Translations under genes and position numbers: made by a program
NCBI GenBank assembly: GCA_934359185.1
Contig: CAKRLE010000004.1
Location: forward strand, 173,626-237,625
DNA: 64,000 nucleotides
Direction of reading: 5' to 3'
Origin: an uncultured Lachnospira sp.
GTDB taxonomy: Bacteria > Bacillota > Clostridia > Lachnospirales > Lachnospiraceae
In this document: one piece after another, positions 8,948 to 18,917 of the stretch
How positions within the stretch are numbered: position 1 is the stretch's first letter
Layout: every line of letters begins with the position of its first letter
The notes under the pieces: generated by a model
Seen by the model: the letters and a program-made list of their open reading frames with translations, nothing else
Database searches by the model: none
What the model was told of the DNA's origin: nothing

Positions 8948-9253
8948 ATTGTTTTACCTCCAATCATCTGATGTATCTCAAAATATACATCATATCTTTT
9001 CATTGTTTTTCGCTACTTTTTTACATTTTTTCAAGATTTATTTCGAAATTCATCTGATGTATTTAATATAGTGCATGGTATTTGATAAATCAATATGTAA
9101 AAATGCTCAAATATCCAATGGTTTTTTGTGCATTATTACTTTGACAAATTTGCAAAACCAATATATGATTATACATAATTTAAGCAAACATAGGCATATC
9201 TGCATTTATCACTAATTTTGATAAATACAGATAACAAGAAAGAGAGAAATCAT
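8948..9253. promoter_or_regulatory. Divergent gntP / gntR control region with repeated operator-like motif
   Basis: This 306-base region between divergent genes holds two copies of CATCTGATGTAT, at 8964-8975 and 9051-9062. The first is part of an inverted repeat TGATGTAT (8968-8975) / ATACATCA (8984-8991) just upstream of the gntP ribosome site. These are candidate sites for the divergent FCD regulator. The remainder is A+T-rich, with several short TTGATAAAT/ATTTATC elements and no recognised riboswitch. Confidence 0.55.
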
Positions 9254-9943
9254 ATGACGAATTTAGAGCATGACGATAAAAATCTTCCCCAGAAGATTTC
9301 TGAAGACATAATATCATTTATATTAAATGAACATTTACAACCTGGTGACAAGCTTCCTAATGAGTCTCATCTAGCTAAAGAACTCAACATCGGACGAAGT
9401 TCACTGCGTGAAGCCATGAAGCTTCTTGCTTCGCGTAACATTGTTACAATCAGGCAGGGTTCCGGCACATACATAGCATCATCTCCAGGCATGATTGATG
9501 ACCCTCTGGGATTTACATTCATATCTGATAAAAAAAAGCTTGTACAGGATTTACTTGAAATACGTTTTTTACTGGAACCTGCTATTGCTGCTATGTCAGC
9601 AACATATTCAGACAAAGAAGACATTGATAAAATTGTCTCCCTGTGCGACCAGGTTGAAGAACTTCTTAAGCAGAAAAAGGATCACACTCAGAAAGATATA
9701 GAATTCCACACTGCCATAGCAATGGGAAGCAAAAATGTTGTAATTCCAAGACTTATTCCAATTATTAACAGTTCTATTCCTCTCTTTGTAGAAACAACCG
9801 GTAATGTCCTTCAACTTGAAACAATTGAAACTCATCGCGAAATTGCAGATGCTATAGCAGACCATGATGCCGTCAGGGCGCAGGATGCCATGTGCATGCA
9901 TCTTATGTATAATAGAAGGTGTATTAATTCCAGACAGAAATAG
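9254..9943 (+). CDS. GntR-family (FCD subfamily) transcription regulator
   Basis: Regulator of 229 residues. The N-terminal winged helix (residues 8-75) has LPNESHLAKELNIGRSSLREAMKLL and IRQGSGTYIA. The C-terminal helical FCD domain has the metal-ligand pattern EFHTAIA and THREIADAI. FCD proteins usually sense organic or sugar acids, which fits control of the adjacent gntP-dehydratase operon. The start at ATG 9254 is chosen over an in-frame TTG at 9218 because of the AAAGAGAG upstream. A terminator hairpin follows the stop. Confidence 0.85.
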   Translation: MTNLEHDDKNLPQKISEDIISFILNEHLQPGDKLPNESHLAKELNIGRSSLREAMKLLASRNIVTIRQGSGTYIASSPGMIDDPLGFTFISDKKKLVQDLLEIRFLLEPAIAAMSATYSDKEDIDKIVSLCDQVEELLKQKKDHTQKDIEFHTAIAMGSKNVVIPRLIPIINSSIPLFVETTGNVLQLETIETHREIADAIADHDAVRAQDAMCMHLMYNRRCINSRQK

Positions 9944-9994
9944 TTAAAAAATAATATTCTCTGTCTGCTGCAATTTGCATATCATACCCCAAGT

Positions 9995-10041
9995 AAAATG
10001 AACGGCTGTTTACCTCATTTTGGTAAATAGCCGTTCATTTT
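9995..10041. terminator. Bidirectional terminator between convergent genes
   Basis: A 20-base inverted repeat with one mismatch, AAAATGAACGGCTGTTTACC (9995-10014) and its partner at 10022-10041, with A- and T-rich ends. It can end both the regulator transcript (plus) and the ATPase transcript (minus). Confidence 0.88.
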
Positions 10042-10061
10042 GTTGCAAACATATTTTGAAT

Positions 10062-11438
10062 TTATTCATAGAGTGAATCAAGGGTCAGCAGTAATACATC
10101 TTCATCCGATAAAGACTCAAACCAGTCGGTATATCCTGACAATGAAAAGAAAATATACTTTGAGACCTTGTATTTCGCAGTAATAAGCTTTCCTCTTCTG
10201 ATTAAAGTTTCATATATACCCTTATCTATCTTCTCGTTTTTGAATTTACATTCTCCAATAACAGCTTTTTTATCTATCTCAGATATGGCTACAACAGCAA
10301 TATTTTCCACGCCCCACCAACTGCCTACAGAAGTTATAAAACAGCCATACTCACCTTTTATTCCCTGCTTTAATGTATAATATCTGCACATATCTTCAAA
10401 AACCGCTCCCATAAAAGAGTGTAATGCTGGCTTAACTACCTTTGTGTAATATACTTCACCCTGCCCAATCTCAATTACACTTGTAGCCTTCGGAATAAAC
10501 TCATACCAGAATTTAAACATATAATCTTTCAAAACATATTGTGTTTTCTTTTTATTCTTCTCATCCGTTATACATTTTTTCTTTTCAACCAGACCAACAT
10601 TGATTAGCTTATCTAATGAATATAATACTGTCTGCTCTTTCTCCCCAATCTTTCCTGCAATAATATTAAGTGCATTTTCACCTGAAGCAATCTGTTCAAC
10701 AATATTATTAACAACTGATATATCAGAAAATTCCTGTGTCAGAAGATTCCTTGTTTCATCATATAGATATCCATCCGTTCTGAAAAACAATCTTACAATA
10801 TTTTCATCAATACTTTTTGCAGGATCAATCATCGCCAGATACCTTGCAACACCACCTGTAATTCCATAACATATTGCTTTATCTTCATTAGAGTAATCTG
10901 GAACAAATTTTGCCGCATCCAGATAATCAAATGCTTCTAATTTAATCTGTGAATCGCGCCTTCCGAACAAAGGACTCTTTTCACTAAGCACCTTATTTTC
11001 CATAAAACTGAGTGCTGAACCACACAGAATAATTTTCAGATTTTTATTATTCCAGACTGTGTCAATATATTTCTGCAGCACAGACAGTAATGCATCGTCT
11101 TTTTCTGCCCAATAAGGAAGTTCATCAATTACAAGCACCAGCTTATCATCTTTAACATTCTTATCTATAAAATCAAAAACCGCTTCTATTGTATTGAAAC
11201 TGATATTTTCTACGCCCGGCAAAAATAAATCAACTACCTGTTTTGAAAACAACTCTAAGTTTCTATTCTTTCCCACTTTAGTAGCTGTATAGAATATAGT
11301 CTTTTTGTCTTTGACAAACTCTGTGATAAGTGTAGATTTTCCAATACGCCTGCGACCATATATTACAGTCATGCTAATTCCATCTTTTTCGTAGAATTCA
11401 TTCAAAGATGCTAATTCTCTTTCTCTTCCTATAAACAT
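10062..11438 (-). CDS. AAA+ ATPase with C-terminal DUF234 nuclease-like domain
   Basis: Protein of 458 residues of the archaeal-type ATPase family that is widespread in Lachnospiraceae. The N-terminal module has FIGRERELASLNEFY, Walker A GRRRIGKST (residues 29-37), Walker B LVLVIDELPYW and sensor-like ILCGSALSFM. A winged-helix region follows (residues 240-300). The C-terminal DUF234 domain has a PD-(D/E)xK-like VIGECKF motif. The biological role of the family is unsettled; defence or mobile-element functions have been suggested. It is monocistronic, with no linked partner gene. Confidence 0.8.
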   Translation of the reverse strand: MFIGRERELASLNEFYEKDGISMTVIYGRRRIGKSTLITEFVKDKKTIFYTATKVGKNRNLELFSKQVVDLFLPGVENISFNTIEAVFDFIDKNVKDDKLVLVIDELPYWAEKDDALLSVLQKYIDTVWNNKNLKIILCGSALSFMENKVLSEKSPLFGRRDSQIKLEAFDYLDAAKFVPDYSNEDKAICYGITGGVARYLAMIDPAKSIDENIVRLFFRTDGYLYDETRNLLTQEFSDISVVNNIVEQIASGENALNIIAGKIGEKEQTVLYSLDKLINVGLVEKKKCITDEKNKKKTQYVLKDYMFKFWYEFIPKATSVIEIGQGEVYYTKVVKPALHSFMGAVFEDMCRYYTLKQGIKGEYGCFITSVGSWWGVENIAVVAISEIDKKAVIGECKFKNEKIDKGIYETLIRRGKLITAKYKVSKYIFFSLSGYTDWFESLSDEDVLLLTLDSLYE

Positions 11439-11574
11439 ATATTTCGCCTCCAGCTTTATTCAAATCATTTTTGTTCAAATCGATTTGAACAAAATCTTTC
11501 TGAATTAAATTTATCACAAATAGGTGCATATATCAATCATTTTTCTTCAAAATAAAGCCTCCATTAATTTCTCC

Positions 11575-13242
11575 TCACACCTCCACGACCATATCTGCGC
11601 TCTGAATTGTAGTCACCCTGTGTGCAATCATTATGACTGTTTTTCTGTCCTTCAGCCCAGCGACTGCCGCTGATATAAGCTGTTCTGATTCATTGTCGAG
11701 TGCTGATGTCGCCTCGTCCATGAGGATTATCGGCGAATCCTTTATTATCGCTCTTGCTATCGCAATTCTTTGTCTCTGTCCGCCTGAAAGATTGTTTCCT
11801 CTGTTGTTAAGAACCATGTCATATCCATTCTCCAACTCCATAATAAATTGATGTGCGTTGGCAAGCTTTGCGGCTGATATGATTTCTTCGTCTGACGCAT
11901 CTGGTTTTCCACATCTTATATTCTCCCTGATACTAATGTTATACATGTATGGAATCTGCGGAACATACGCTATCTGTCTTCTGGCTGCTTCTATTCCGAT
12001 ATCACACATATTTTGTCCAAATATATTAACGCTTCCACCCTGCAATTCATAGAATCCCAATAACAGCTTAGCCAATGTGCTTTTACCACAGCCAGAATGT
12101 CCTGTAACAGCAATGATTTTATTGGCTGGAAATCTATAACTGCTGCCCGTAAAAAGCAATTCCTTACCTTTATATCCAAATGTGATATTCTCACAGTCAA
12201 CCGCATTTACATCTGGTTTCATCCCTGCCGAACTGTATGCACTGCCATCTTTCGCAGATTTACCGCCTGTGCATTTATTTTCCTCTGGAAGATTTAAAAA
12301 TCCAAAAATTCTCTCAGCATACGCAATACAGTTGATAAGTTCTGGTATATTCTTTCCTAATTGAAGAAATCGGACACTAAGTGATGTATACAATGTGAAA
12401 ATAGCTGCGATTTCTCCTATTGTCGCCAGCCCATTCTGTATGAGAACTATTCCAACAACAATAAACATAAGTGAACACAGTAAATCAAATGCCGTATTTA
12501 ACATATCAAGCAATGCTGACAATCTCATTTTCTCTTTCTGTGTAATCACATATTCATTATTTTCGGCCTTATATTTTCTTATTCCAGTATGATTCACATC
12601 ATACATTTTTGTAATCTCCACACCTGCTATTATGTTAGAGATAATATTTGTCATCACCATATTTTTCTGTGATAATCGTTTTCCCACTTTTTTCATTGGT
12701 TTTGAAATCATGGTATTGGCTATAAACAGCAGTACATTTAAAGCTATCAGAATGACAGTCATAAGCGGATTAATTATTATCATCGCCACTGCAAACACAA
12801 CCACGTATATTATCGGTGCCAGCACTCTTCTTAATCTTGACGAATATATATTAGAAGCCACATCCGTGTCATAAACCATCTTAGAGATTATCTCGCCGCT
12901 GTGATGTTCCTCGTAATACTCATATGGAAGCCTCATAGCCTTAGCAAATACTATCTCTTTCAAAGCAAGAGTCATTCTCTTCGCTTCGTTATTGTATACA
13001 CACATAAATACCGATGACAGTATAATCGATAAAATGCCGCATATTACAGCCACCGCCATTCTCTGATTGTACGTAGGTGTCATTCCATTTCCTGCCGCTT
13101 CAAATATTATTTTCATAAAAAATGAGCCTGCGACTTCAAAAAAAGCATTAAATGCCGTCATCATAAGTATTCCCGTAAGATACAGAGGCAGTCTTTTCCC
13201 CATCATCTTTAAACTTTTCACAAGACTTTTATATGTGCTCAT
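11575..13242 (-). CDS. ABC exporter half-transporter (permease-ATPase fusion), first of pair, short C-terminus
   Basis: Half-transporter of 555 residues. Six membrane spans lie in residues 15-300 and an ABC domain follows. Walker A is GHSGCGKST, the signature LSGGQRQR, Walker B IILMDEATSALD, and the H-loop IAHRVTTI. The frame stops only about ten residues after the H-loop, so the usual G-x-I-x-E-x-G-x-H-x-E-L tail is missing. It overlaps the stop of the upstream half-transporter (TAATG), so the two probably form a heterodimeric exporter. The substrate is unknown; drugs, peptides or lipids are typical. Confidence 0.85.
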   Translation of the reverse strand: MSTYKSLVKSLKMMGKRLPLYLTGILMMTAFNAFFEVAGSFFMKIIFEAAGNGMTPTYNQRMAVAVICGILSIILSSVFMCVYNNEAKRMTLALKEIVFAKAMRLPYEYYEEHHSGEIISKMVYDTDVASNIYSSRLRRVLAPIIYVVVFAVAMIIINPLMTVILIALNVLLFIANTMISKPMKKVGKRLSQKNMVMTNIISNIIAGVEITKMYDVNHTGIRKYKAENNEYVITQKEKMRLSALLDMLNTAFDLLCSLMFIVVGIVLIQNGLATIGEIAAIFTLYTSLSVRFLQLGKNIPELINCIAYAERIFGFLNLPEENKCTGGKSAKDGSAYSSAGMKPDVNAVDCENITFGYKGKELLFTGSSYRFPANKIIAVTGHSGCGKSTLAKLLLGFYELQGGSVNIFGQNMCDIGIEAARRQIAYVPQIPYMYNISIRENIRCGKPDASDEEIISAAKLANAHQFIMELENGYDMVLNNRGNNLSGGQRQRIAIARAIIKDSPIILMDEATSALDNESEQLISAAVAGLKDRKTVIMIAHRVTTIQSADMVVEV

Positions 13243-14960
13243 TATTGAACTGCCTCCTTCCTATATAATGCGGCATATGCGCCACTCTTTGCCATCAATT
13301 CATCGTGGCTTCCGCTCTCTGTTATCTTTCCTTTGTCCATGCAGTAAATAACATCAGCATCTTTTATCGTAGATAATCTGTGCGCTATAACAATCACAGT
13401 TTTATCTTTGCCGCCATAAATCACTTTGCTTACTAATGCCTGTGTTTCCTCATCCAGTGCGGACGTTGGCTCATCCATCAATATAACAGGTGTATCCTTA
13501 TAAATGGCTCTTGCAATAGAAAGTCTCTGCCTCTCGCCGCCTGATAATTTAACTCCTCTTTCTCCGACCTCAGTGTTAAATCTTTCTGGCAGCTCATTAA
13601 TCATTCCATATATGCCAGCCTCTCTGCATGCTTTTTCAACCTTTTCCATATCTATGCCGTTACCACCATAAGCAATATTTTCTGCTATTGTTCCGGGAAA
13701 AAGATATGCATTCTGCGAAACATATGCCATCATGCTCCTTGCCTTATCTATATTCCACTCTTCAAAATCATGATCGCAGAAATTATATACACCAGAAGAT
13801 TTCCTGATAAATCCACACAGTAATTTTATCAGCGTCGATTTACCAGCTCCCGAAGCCCCGACCACCGCAACTTTCTGTCCTTTTTCTACGACCATATCTA
13901 AATCCTTTAAAATACGTGTTTGGGATTCCGTGTTGTAAGAAAATGCAATATTTTTAAGTTCAATTACTGCTGAATCTGATTTTTCAGTACCACCTTCATA
14001 CACTCCACTCTTTTCAGGTTCAATATTCATGATTTCCTGTATTCTTCTTACAGAAATCATCATCTCTTTTGCATCTATCATTCTGAATGGAAGTTCACTG
14101 ATTGGGTCAGAAATTTTACCCAGAAGCACCAGAAATGACATAAGCTCACCTATTGTAATAACATTTCTAAGTACCAGTCCAAGTGAAATTATAGAACATA
14201 TAATTGTAGGAACCCATTTCATGAATAACATCAATCCACTGGCTAAAGCCTGATATCTGTTTCTTGCATATTCATTCTGCAAAATCTCATGCGCCTTTTT
14301 ATTTACTCTCTTTCCCAGAATATCCTCTAATCCATACGCCTTTGCAATCTCAATTCCCTCTATATTATCAAGTGCGATATTGCTGAGTTCGTCATATTTT
14401 CCTCTTCTTTTCTTCGCTAATGCATTAATCCGCTCTGCAATCCTGTTACTTATGAAAATGCTTGTTGGAAATACAACAAGAATTCCCACAAATATAATCC
14501 AATTCATACGCATAATTGCAAAACTTATAACGATAATATTAACGGCATATTTTAAAATATCCGGCAATATCTCAGAAAGCAGGTTACCCATGTCGCCGAT
14601 ATCAGATGTAAGCTTATTAATCACAGTTCCGGCATTATCATTAAAGAAACTGTAATCAGCCTTTTCAATGGCTTCCATCGTCATATTTTTGCACTGCTTC
14701 TGTACATTTATGCTGAACAGTTCATTGCATATACTTCTAGTGTATGACATTGCCATGGAAATTAAAATAATTATTCCCATTTCAAGGCTAAGGCTCCTCA
14801 TATCCACGCTTCCGCCTATTGTCAGCACATTGACGGAATCAGAAATCAGCCCTGAACCCACAACTACTAATTCCGATAAAATGAATGACAAAATAACTGC
14901 TATTGCAAAAAACGGACTATTTTTCACAATAATCTTTCTTAGAACTTCATTCTTTCTCAC
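13242..14960 (-). CDS. ABC exporter half-transporter, second of pair
   Basis: Half-transporter of 572 residues with a full-length nucleotide-binding domain. Walker A is GASGAGKST, the signature LSGGERQR, Walker B VILMDEPTSALDEE with the catalytic glutamate, and the H-loop IAHRLSTI, followed by a normal tail. The N-terminal half holds six predicted membrane helices. It is the first gene of the two-gene operon. A divergent AraC regulator begins 156 bases away and is the likely local regulator. Confidence 0.88.
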   Translation of the reverse strand: MRKNEVLRKIIVKNSPFFAIAVILSFILSELVVVGSGLISDSVNVLTIGGSVDMRSLSLEMGIIILISMAMSYTRSICNELFSINVQKQCKNMTMEAIEKADYSFFNDNAGTVINKLTSDIGDMGNLLSEILPDILKYAVNIIVISFAIMRMNWIIFVGILVVFPTSIFISNRIAERINALAKKRRGKYDELSNIALDNIEGIEIAKAYGLEDILGKRVNKKAHEILQNEYARNRYQALASGLMLFMKWVPTIICSIISLGLVLRNVITIGELMSFLVLLGKISDPISELPFRMIDAKEMMISVRRIQEIMNIEPEKSGVYEGGTEKSDSAVIELKNIAFSYNTESQTRILKDLDMVVEKGQKVAVVGASGAGKSTLIKLLCGFIRKSSGVYNFCDHDFEEWNIDKARSMMAYVSQNAYLFPGTIAENIAYGGNGIDMEKVEKACREAGIYGMINELPERFNTEVGERGVKLSGGERQRLSIARAIYKDTPVILMDEPTSALDEETQALVSKVIYGGKDKTVIVIAHRLSTIKDADVIYCMDKGKITESGSHDELMAKSGAYAALYRKEAVQ

Positions 14961-15116
14961 GCAAAACTCCTCCTTATCAAATTTAATTGCTTTTTACTAT
15001 TCACAATCATATAATATTAAAAGAGTGATTTCATCAAATCTGAAAGCATATTTGTGAGCAAATCTACAATTTGAAATCATCACTGAAATTCATTATATAA
15101 TTACGGAGAAAATGAT

Positions 15117-15959
15117 ATGCCTTATCCTTTAAAGCGCGGAGAAAATGTTTATATAGACCACAAAGTCAAGGATGGCAGATATTCCATGCCAACTATGCAG
15201 GCTGCACCCGACCACTATACACTCGGATATATTGTGTCTGGCGACAGGCGATATATCTCTACTGAGACTATCAGAACAACACACAGCGGAGACTGTGGTG
15301 TCAGCAAGCCTCATGTATACCACCGCAACTGCTCCATGTCGGATGTCCCTTATGACAGATATGTATTAAAAGTAAGAACCGAGGCATTTCAGCCAATTAT
15401 TGATATTATAGGAGAGAATGAATTAGATGTAATCTGTTCTAATTATCTGCATTTTACCAAAGAATCCCAGCAGATAATTCAGGCTATGTATGAAGAGATT
15501 TTACAGGAATATACTAAAAATGCCCCTCACTCCCAGCTTGTTCTTCTTGGTATGGTCTACAAGTTGTTCTTCTACATGTATGAGAACCATATCCCATCTG
15601 ATAGTGATGAGCAGACTCTGTATATAAAGAAATTCGATGAACGGATTCAGGATGCGCTTGTTTACATTGAAAATAATCTTGAATATGGCTTTTCTATTGA
15701 AGAAGTTGCAGCACATGTGTCTCTTTCTGCATCTCATTTTTCAAGGCTTTTCAAAAATGTAACTGGTGCTTCCTTCACAGATTACCTCACTGACGTGCGC
15801 CTGCAGCACGCACAGATTTTGCTTGCAGCAAGTAACCTTTCCATCAATGAAATCGCTGGCAGAATTGGCATCGGCAATGGCAATTATCTTTGCACACTTT
15901 TCAAGAAAAAGTATGGATTAGCTCCCAGTGAATACAGAAAGGAGATTGCGGATAACTGA
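15117..15959 (+). CDS. AraC-family transcription regulator
   Basis: Regulator of 280 residues. The N-terminal half (1-160) looks like a cupin-type sensing domain. The C-terminal double HTH (about 180-278) has YGFSIEEVAAHVSLSASHFSRLFK and the family signature form IGIGNGNYLCTLFKKKYGLAPSEYR. It is divergent from the ABC exporter pair, which it probably controls. GGAG lies nine bases before the ATG. The ligand is unknown. Confidence 0.87.
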   Translation: MPYPLKRGENVYIDHKVKDGRYSMPTMQAAPDHYTLGYIVSGDRRYISTETIRTTHSGDCGVSKPHVYHRNCSMSDVPYDRYVLKVRTEAFQPIIDIIGENELDVICSNYLHFTKESQQIIQAMYEEILQEYTKNAPHSQLVLLGMVYKLFFYMYENHIPSDSDEQTLYIKKFDERIQDALVYIENNLEYGFSIEEVAAHVSLSASHFSRLFKNVTGASFTDYLTDVRLQHAQILLAASNLSINEIAGRIGIGNGNYLCTLFKKKYGLAPSEYRKEIADN

Positions 15960-16005
15960 TAATCAGCGACCAATTCCATATGTTGTTCCTCCAATGCTTG
16001 TTATA

Positions 16006-16887
16006 CTAATGCTCTTTTTTATCCAGTCTGTACAAAACAATCACAGCCAGTAATTCAACTATAACGATAATGCTTCTAACCGCAAGTATTCTATACACTT
16101 CTTCAATTGACGTAGGCCTGTGCAGCATATCTCCATACAGTGCGGTAAGATAAATAGCTGCAACGGATATCAGGCAGCTCCATTGAATGCCAGCATCTTT
16201 TTTTACATTGCTATACATTTGTGCAAGCATTATACCCAGATTAATTACAAAAATGATGATAAGCTGGTTATTAAGAAATGGTCCTACAAATGATAATTCC
16301 ATGCCAAATGGGATATGACCATTACTAATCATTATAATATACGTCCATGTTACCACCAGCCCCCACGCAAGTGATATAACCGAAATATATTTCATGCACC
16401 TGATAGATTTTGATTCATCTGGATATAATTCTTGACTCTGTGATTTACACCTATATATTATTAATCCAAATGTTATTGTCATAAGGATTATATATAACAA
16501 TCCGAACCCAGTCCCATTCAGATTAATACTTGTTAATCCGACAACCCCTGATATAAGACAGCATAAAATCAAAGGTATTGCAAACACACATCCTAATATA
16601 CCTCTGCTTTTCTCCTTCTGCTGCATTCTTGCAAAACGTATGATGTCTGTTATAACTTCTTTGTCATCTTCCTCTGACTCTGCATTGCCTGTCACAATAT
16701 CCTGTATCTTGAGTTCAAGAATAGACGATAGATTTTCCAGCACACCTACGTCTGGAAAACTTTCACCTTTCTCCCATCTGGATACCGCCTTGTTAGTCAC
16801 ACCTAACAAATCACCTAATTCACTTTGCGTATAATTCTTTTTTATTCTAGCTTCTCTTATAAGCTCTCCAGTTTTTTCTTTATTCAT
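16006..16887 (-). CDS. XRE-type HTH protein with integral membrane domain
   Basis: Protein of 293 residues. Residues 1-65 form a Cro/CI-type HTH (YTQSELGDLLGVTNKAVSRWEKGESFPDV). The remainder has about six hydrophobic segments separated by short charged loops. This architecture is common in Firmicutes and is thought to give membrane-tethered regulators; targets are unknown. A gene of the same architecture lies at 27991-28809. A good ribosome site GGAGG lies upstream. It is monocistronic. Confidence 0.75.
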   Translation of the reverse strand: MNKEKTGELIREARIKKNYTQSELGDLLGVTNKAVSRWEKGESFPDVGVLENLSSILELKIQDIVTGNAESEEDDKEVITDIIRFARMQQKEKSRGILGCVFAIPLILCCLISGVVGLTSINLNGTGFGLLYIILMTITFGLIIYRCKSQSQELYPDESKSIRCMKYISVISLAWGLVVTWTYIIMISNGHIPFGMELSFVGPFLNNQLIIIFVINLGIMLAQMYSNVKKDAGIQWSCLISVAAIYLTALYGDMLHRPTSIEEVYRILAVRSIIVIVELLAVIVLYRLDKKEH

Positions 16888-16984
16888 GATACCCGCCTCC
16901 TTTTCTTAGGTTGCTTCAATCGTATCAATTATATCATTATAGAGCAATCTACTGTAGCGAGAATCGCCGTGCTGGCGCAGTTTT

Positions 16985-17032
16985 CCTTACTCCAGCACAC
17001 CTTTACTTCAGCACGCCTTTACTTCAGCACGC
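16985..17032. repeat. Three tandem copies of a 16-base unit
   Basis: Three adjacent 16-base units: 16985-17000 (degenerate), 17001-17016 and 17017-17032 (both CTTTACTTCAGCACGC). They lie immediately after the stop of the broken ORF6N-PLD gene. A similar string TTTACTTCAGCACC occurs at the stop of the AlkZ-like gene near 18119, so the unit may be a duplicated gene tail. Confidence 0.8.
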
Positions 17033-18079
17033 CTAGTGCGGCAGCAATAATGGAGGATTATTTAACAGTGCCACAATAACTGATGCGTATTTCTTCGTAC
17101 CATAATCCTCAACAATACTTGTTATTCTTGCCCCTGCATCTTTAGAAGAAGCTCCACATAAAAACACTCTTTCATCTTCCGTACCATAATCTAATATTAT
17201 GAATCGATCATGAAATATTCCATCAGTTTTCTGCATTGATATCTTCAAATCTGGGTATTCTTTACAAAAATCTGCAAATTCTATATTATGCAGTTTATTA
17301 CTTCCAACATTATCACTAAACAGAACAATAGGCACTCACACAGGAGAATTCTTTAGATGCACCAATGTTCTTAATCCTATATAATTATCAACCACATATA
17401 TTGAATGCTTTGCATTCTTATAAATAGATTCATAAACCTCATCTGCACTGCAAAATTTGGCATTATACATAAGCCATTTCTCATCATCTGTAACAAAACT
17501 ATTCATCATGTCAGCAAGTTCAGATTTCGTTACAACATTCTTAAGTCCTTCTGCAACATCAGAAATCTGTTTTTCAAGAGATATGATATCCGAATTAATC
17601 TTACTAATCTCAATTTTATTGTTCGCAGTCTCCATGCTTAATTGAAGCAATTCACGCTGACCTATCAGATTGCGATTTTCTAATATATAATCTTTCATTT
17701 TTTTGAAGGTTCTTATTAATGCCTTACTCTGTTTAACAGCTAACGGACCTTTCAAGACGGTCATCAACATATATAGTCCCTGCTCTGTGAATACATGGGG
17801 ATTATATCTGCTCTTTGAACTTATATTTGCGGTACAATTTTTACGCCGCAAATCTTCTAATTCCTCATCAGTTAATTCAAACATAAAATCTTCATCAAAT
17901 TTATCAATATTATTTTTTACCTGCCTGTTAAATCCCTTCGTATCATATCCATATATCTCTGCCAAATCTGTATCCAATAATACCTGTTTACCTCTAATCT
18001 CATAGAGTTTTTCTTTCAGGTATTCTTCAGTTACTTTTATCTCTGTAATATCAAATTCTTTCTTCTCATCTTCCGCCAT
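17033..18079 (-). pseudogene. ORF6N-domain protein with PLD-like C-terminus, split by an in-frame TGA
   Basis: Residues 1-247 (18079 to 17336) hold an ORF6N DNA-binding domain (YEIRGKQVLLDTDLAEIYG, VFTEQGLYMLMTVLKG), a coiled coil, and the start of a phospholipase-D-like region (AKHSIYVVDNYIGLRTL). The frame meets TGA at 17336-17338 and continues without a shift from GTG 17335 to TAG 17033. That second part carries VLFSDNVGSNKL, the PLD-type KTDGIFHDRFIILD and LCGASSKDAG. The two parts look like one gene inactivated, or made to need readthrough, by a single nonsense codon. Such proteins are typical of mobile or phage-derived genes. GTG could allow separate translation of the tail, but no clear ribosome site was seen. 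Confidence 0.8.
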
Positions 18080-18118
18080 AAATCCTCCTATCTGTTTTGT
18101 TCACTATGTCAACTCATT

Positions 18119-18850
18119 TTACTTCAGCACCTTATGTATCTGCTTATCTGTTGCCACTGGATAAAATTCATGCATATAATCAACTATCTGCTGCCATGAG
18201 TCACCGGGATTATCTTTATAACATGATGTCACATAATCATATCCATAGATATGTTCAATAGATGAATATACTGCAACATCCCATCCATATTCCTCGCCTT
18301 TCTTGTTCAACCGCTTCTTAAAATCACAATTACAAAGGTATGTCTGCATCATAAGGTTAGTAATTGCTCCATCAAATCCCTTTTCTCCACCTTTACCAAA
18401 GCCCGCCAACTTCTTTAAATCAGTCGAATATATTTCTGCCTCTGATTTATCTTCTATAAAATTATCCATAATCTTTTTATGTTTATTAGGTGCTTTTCCA
18501 TCCTCATATAATGCATCAAAATCATATCCATCACGCCGGTAATTAACAAAAACGGGAAGCCACTTCTTTGAGATAAACCCTGCTTTTTTATTAAAAAATT
18601 TGCCATAAACTATATCATGCCTTCCCGCAATAACTGCACGCCACATCCAAGGGTCTCTCTCAACATCATCACACCACCAGTACTCTGGAACAGTTCTTTC
18701 CTCTAATGAAAACCCCGGAATATCATTCCTGAACAGCGGAAGGAATCCCACTCTATTAATATACCCAATTGCCTCATCTACTGTATGTATGCACTCTGGA
18801 TCATCCCATTCAACACCATACATAATCCATTCTCCTGATTCATTTCCCAT
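18119..18850 (-). CDS. AlkZ-related protein (function unknown)
   Basis: Soluble protein of 243 residues, rich in Trp and Tyr. It begins with a helix-forming TVDEAIGYINRVGFLPLF and has ERTVPEYWW near residue 53, GKFFNKKAGFISKKWLPVF, and DYVTSCYKDNP near the end. It resembles proteins annotated as AlkZ-related, distant relatives of winged-helix DNA glycosylases. This is recalled from memory and should be checked by a profile search. The start could be 18850 (AGGA seven bases upstream) or the methionine nine codons later (GGAG upstream). Its function is unproven. Confidence 0.6.
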   Translation of the reverse strand: MGNESGEWIMYGVEWDDPECIHTVDEAIGYINRVGFLPLFRNDIPGFSLEERTVPEYWWCDDVERDPWMWRAVIAGRHDIVYGKFFNKKAGFISKKWLPVFVNYRRDGYDFDALYEDGKAPNKHKKIMDNFIEDKSEAEIYSTDLKKLAGFGKGGEKGFDGAITNLMMQTYLCNCDFKKRLNKKGEEYGWDVAVYSSIEHIYGYDYVTSCYKDNPGDSWQQIVDYMHEFYPVATDKQIHKVLK

Positions 18851-18917
18851 GATTTATCCTACTCCACATAAAAACATCTTCACTCCATTGCTCTCTCCAA
18901 TGCAATTCATTGTATCA

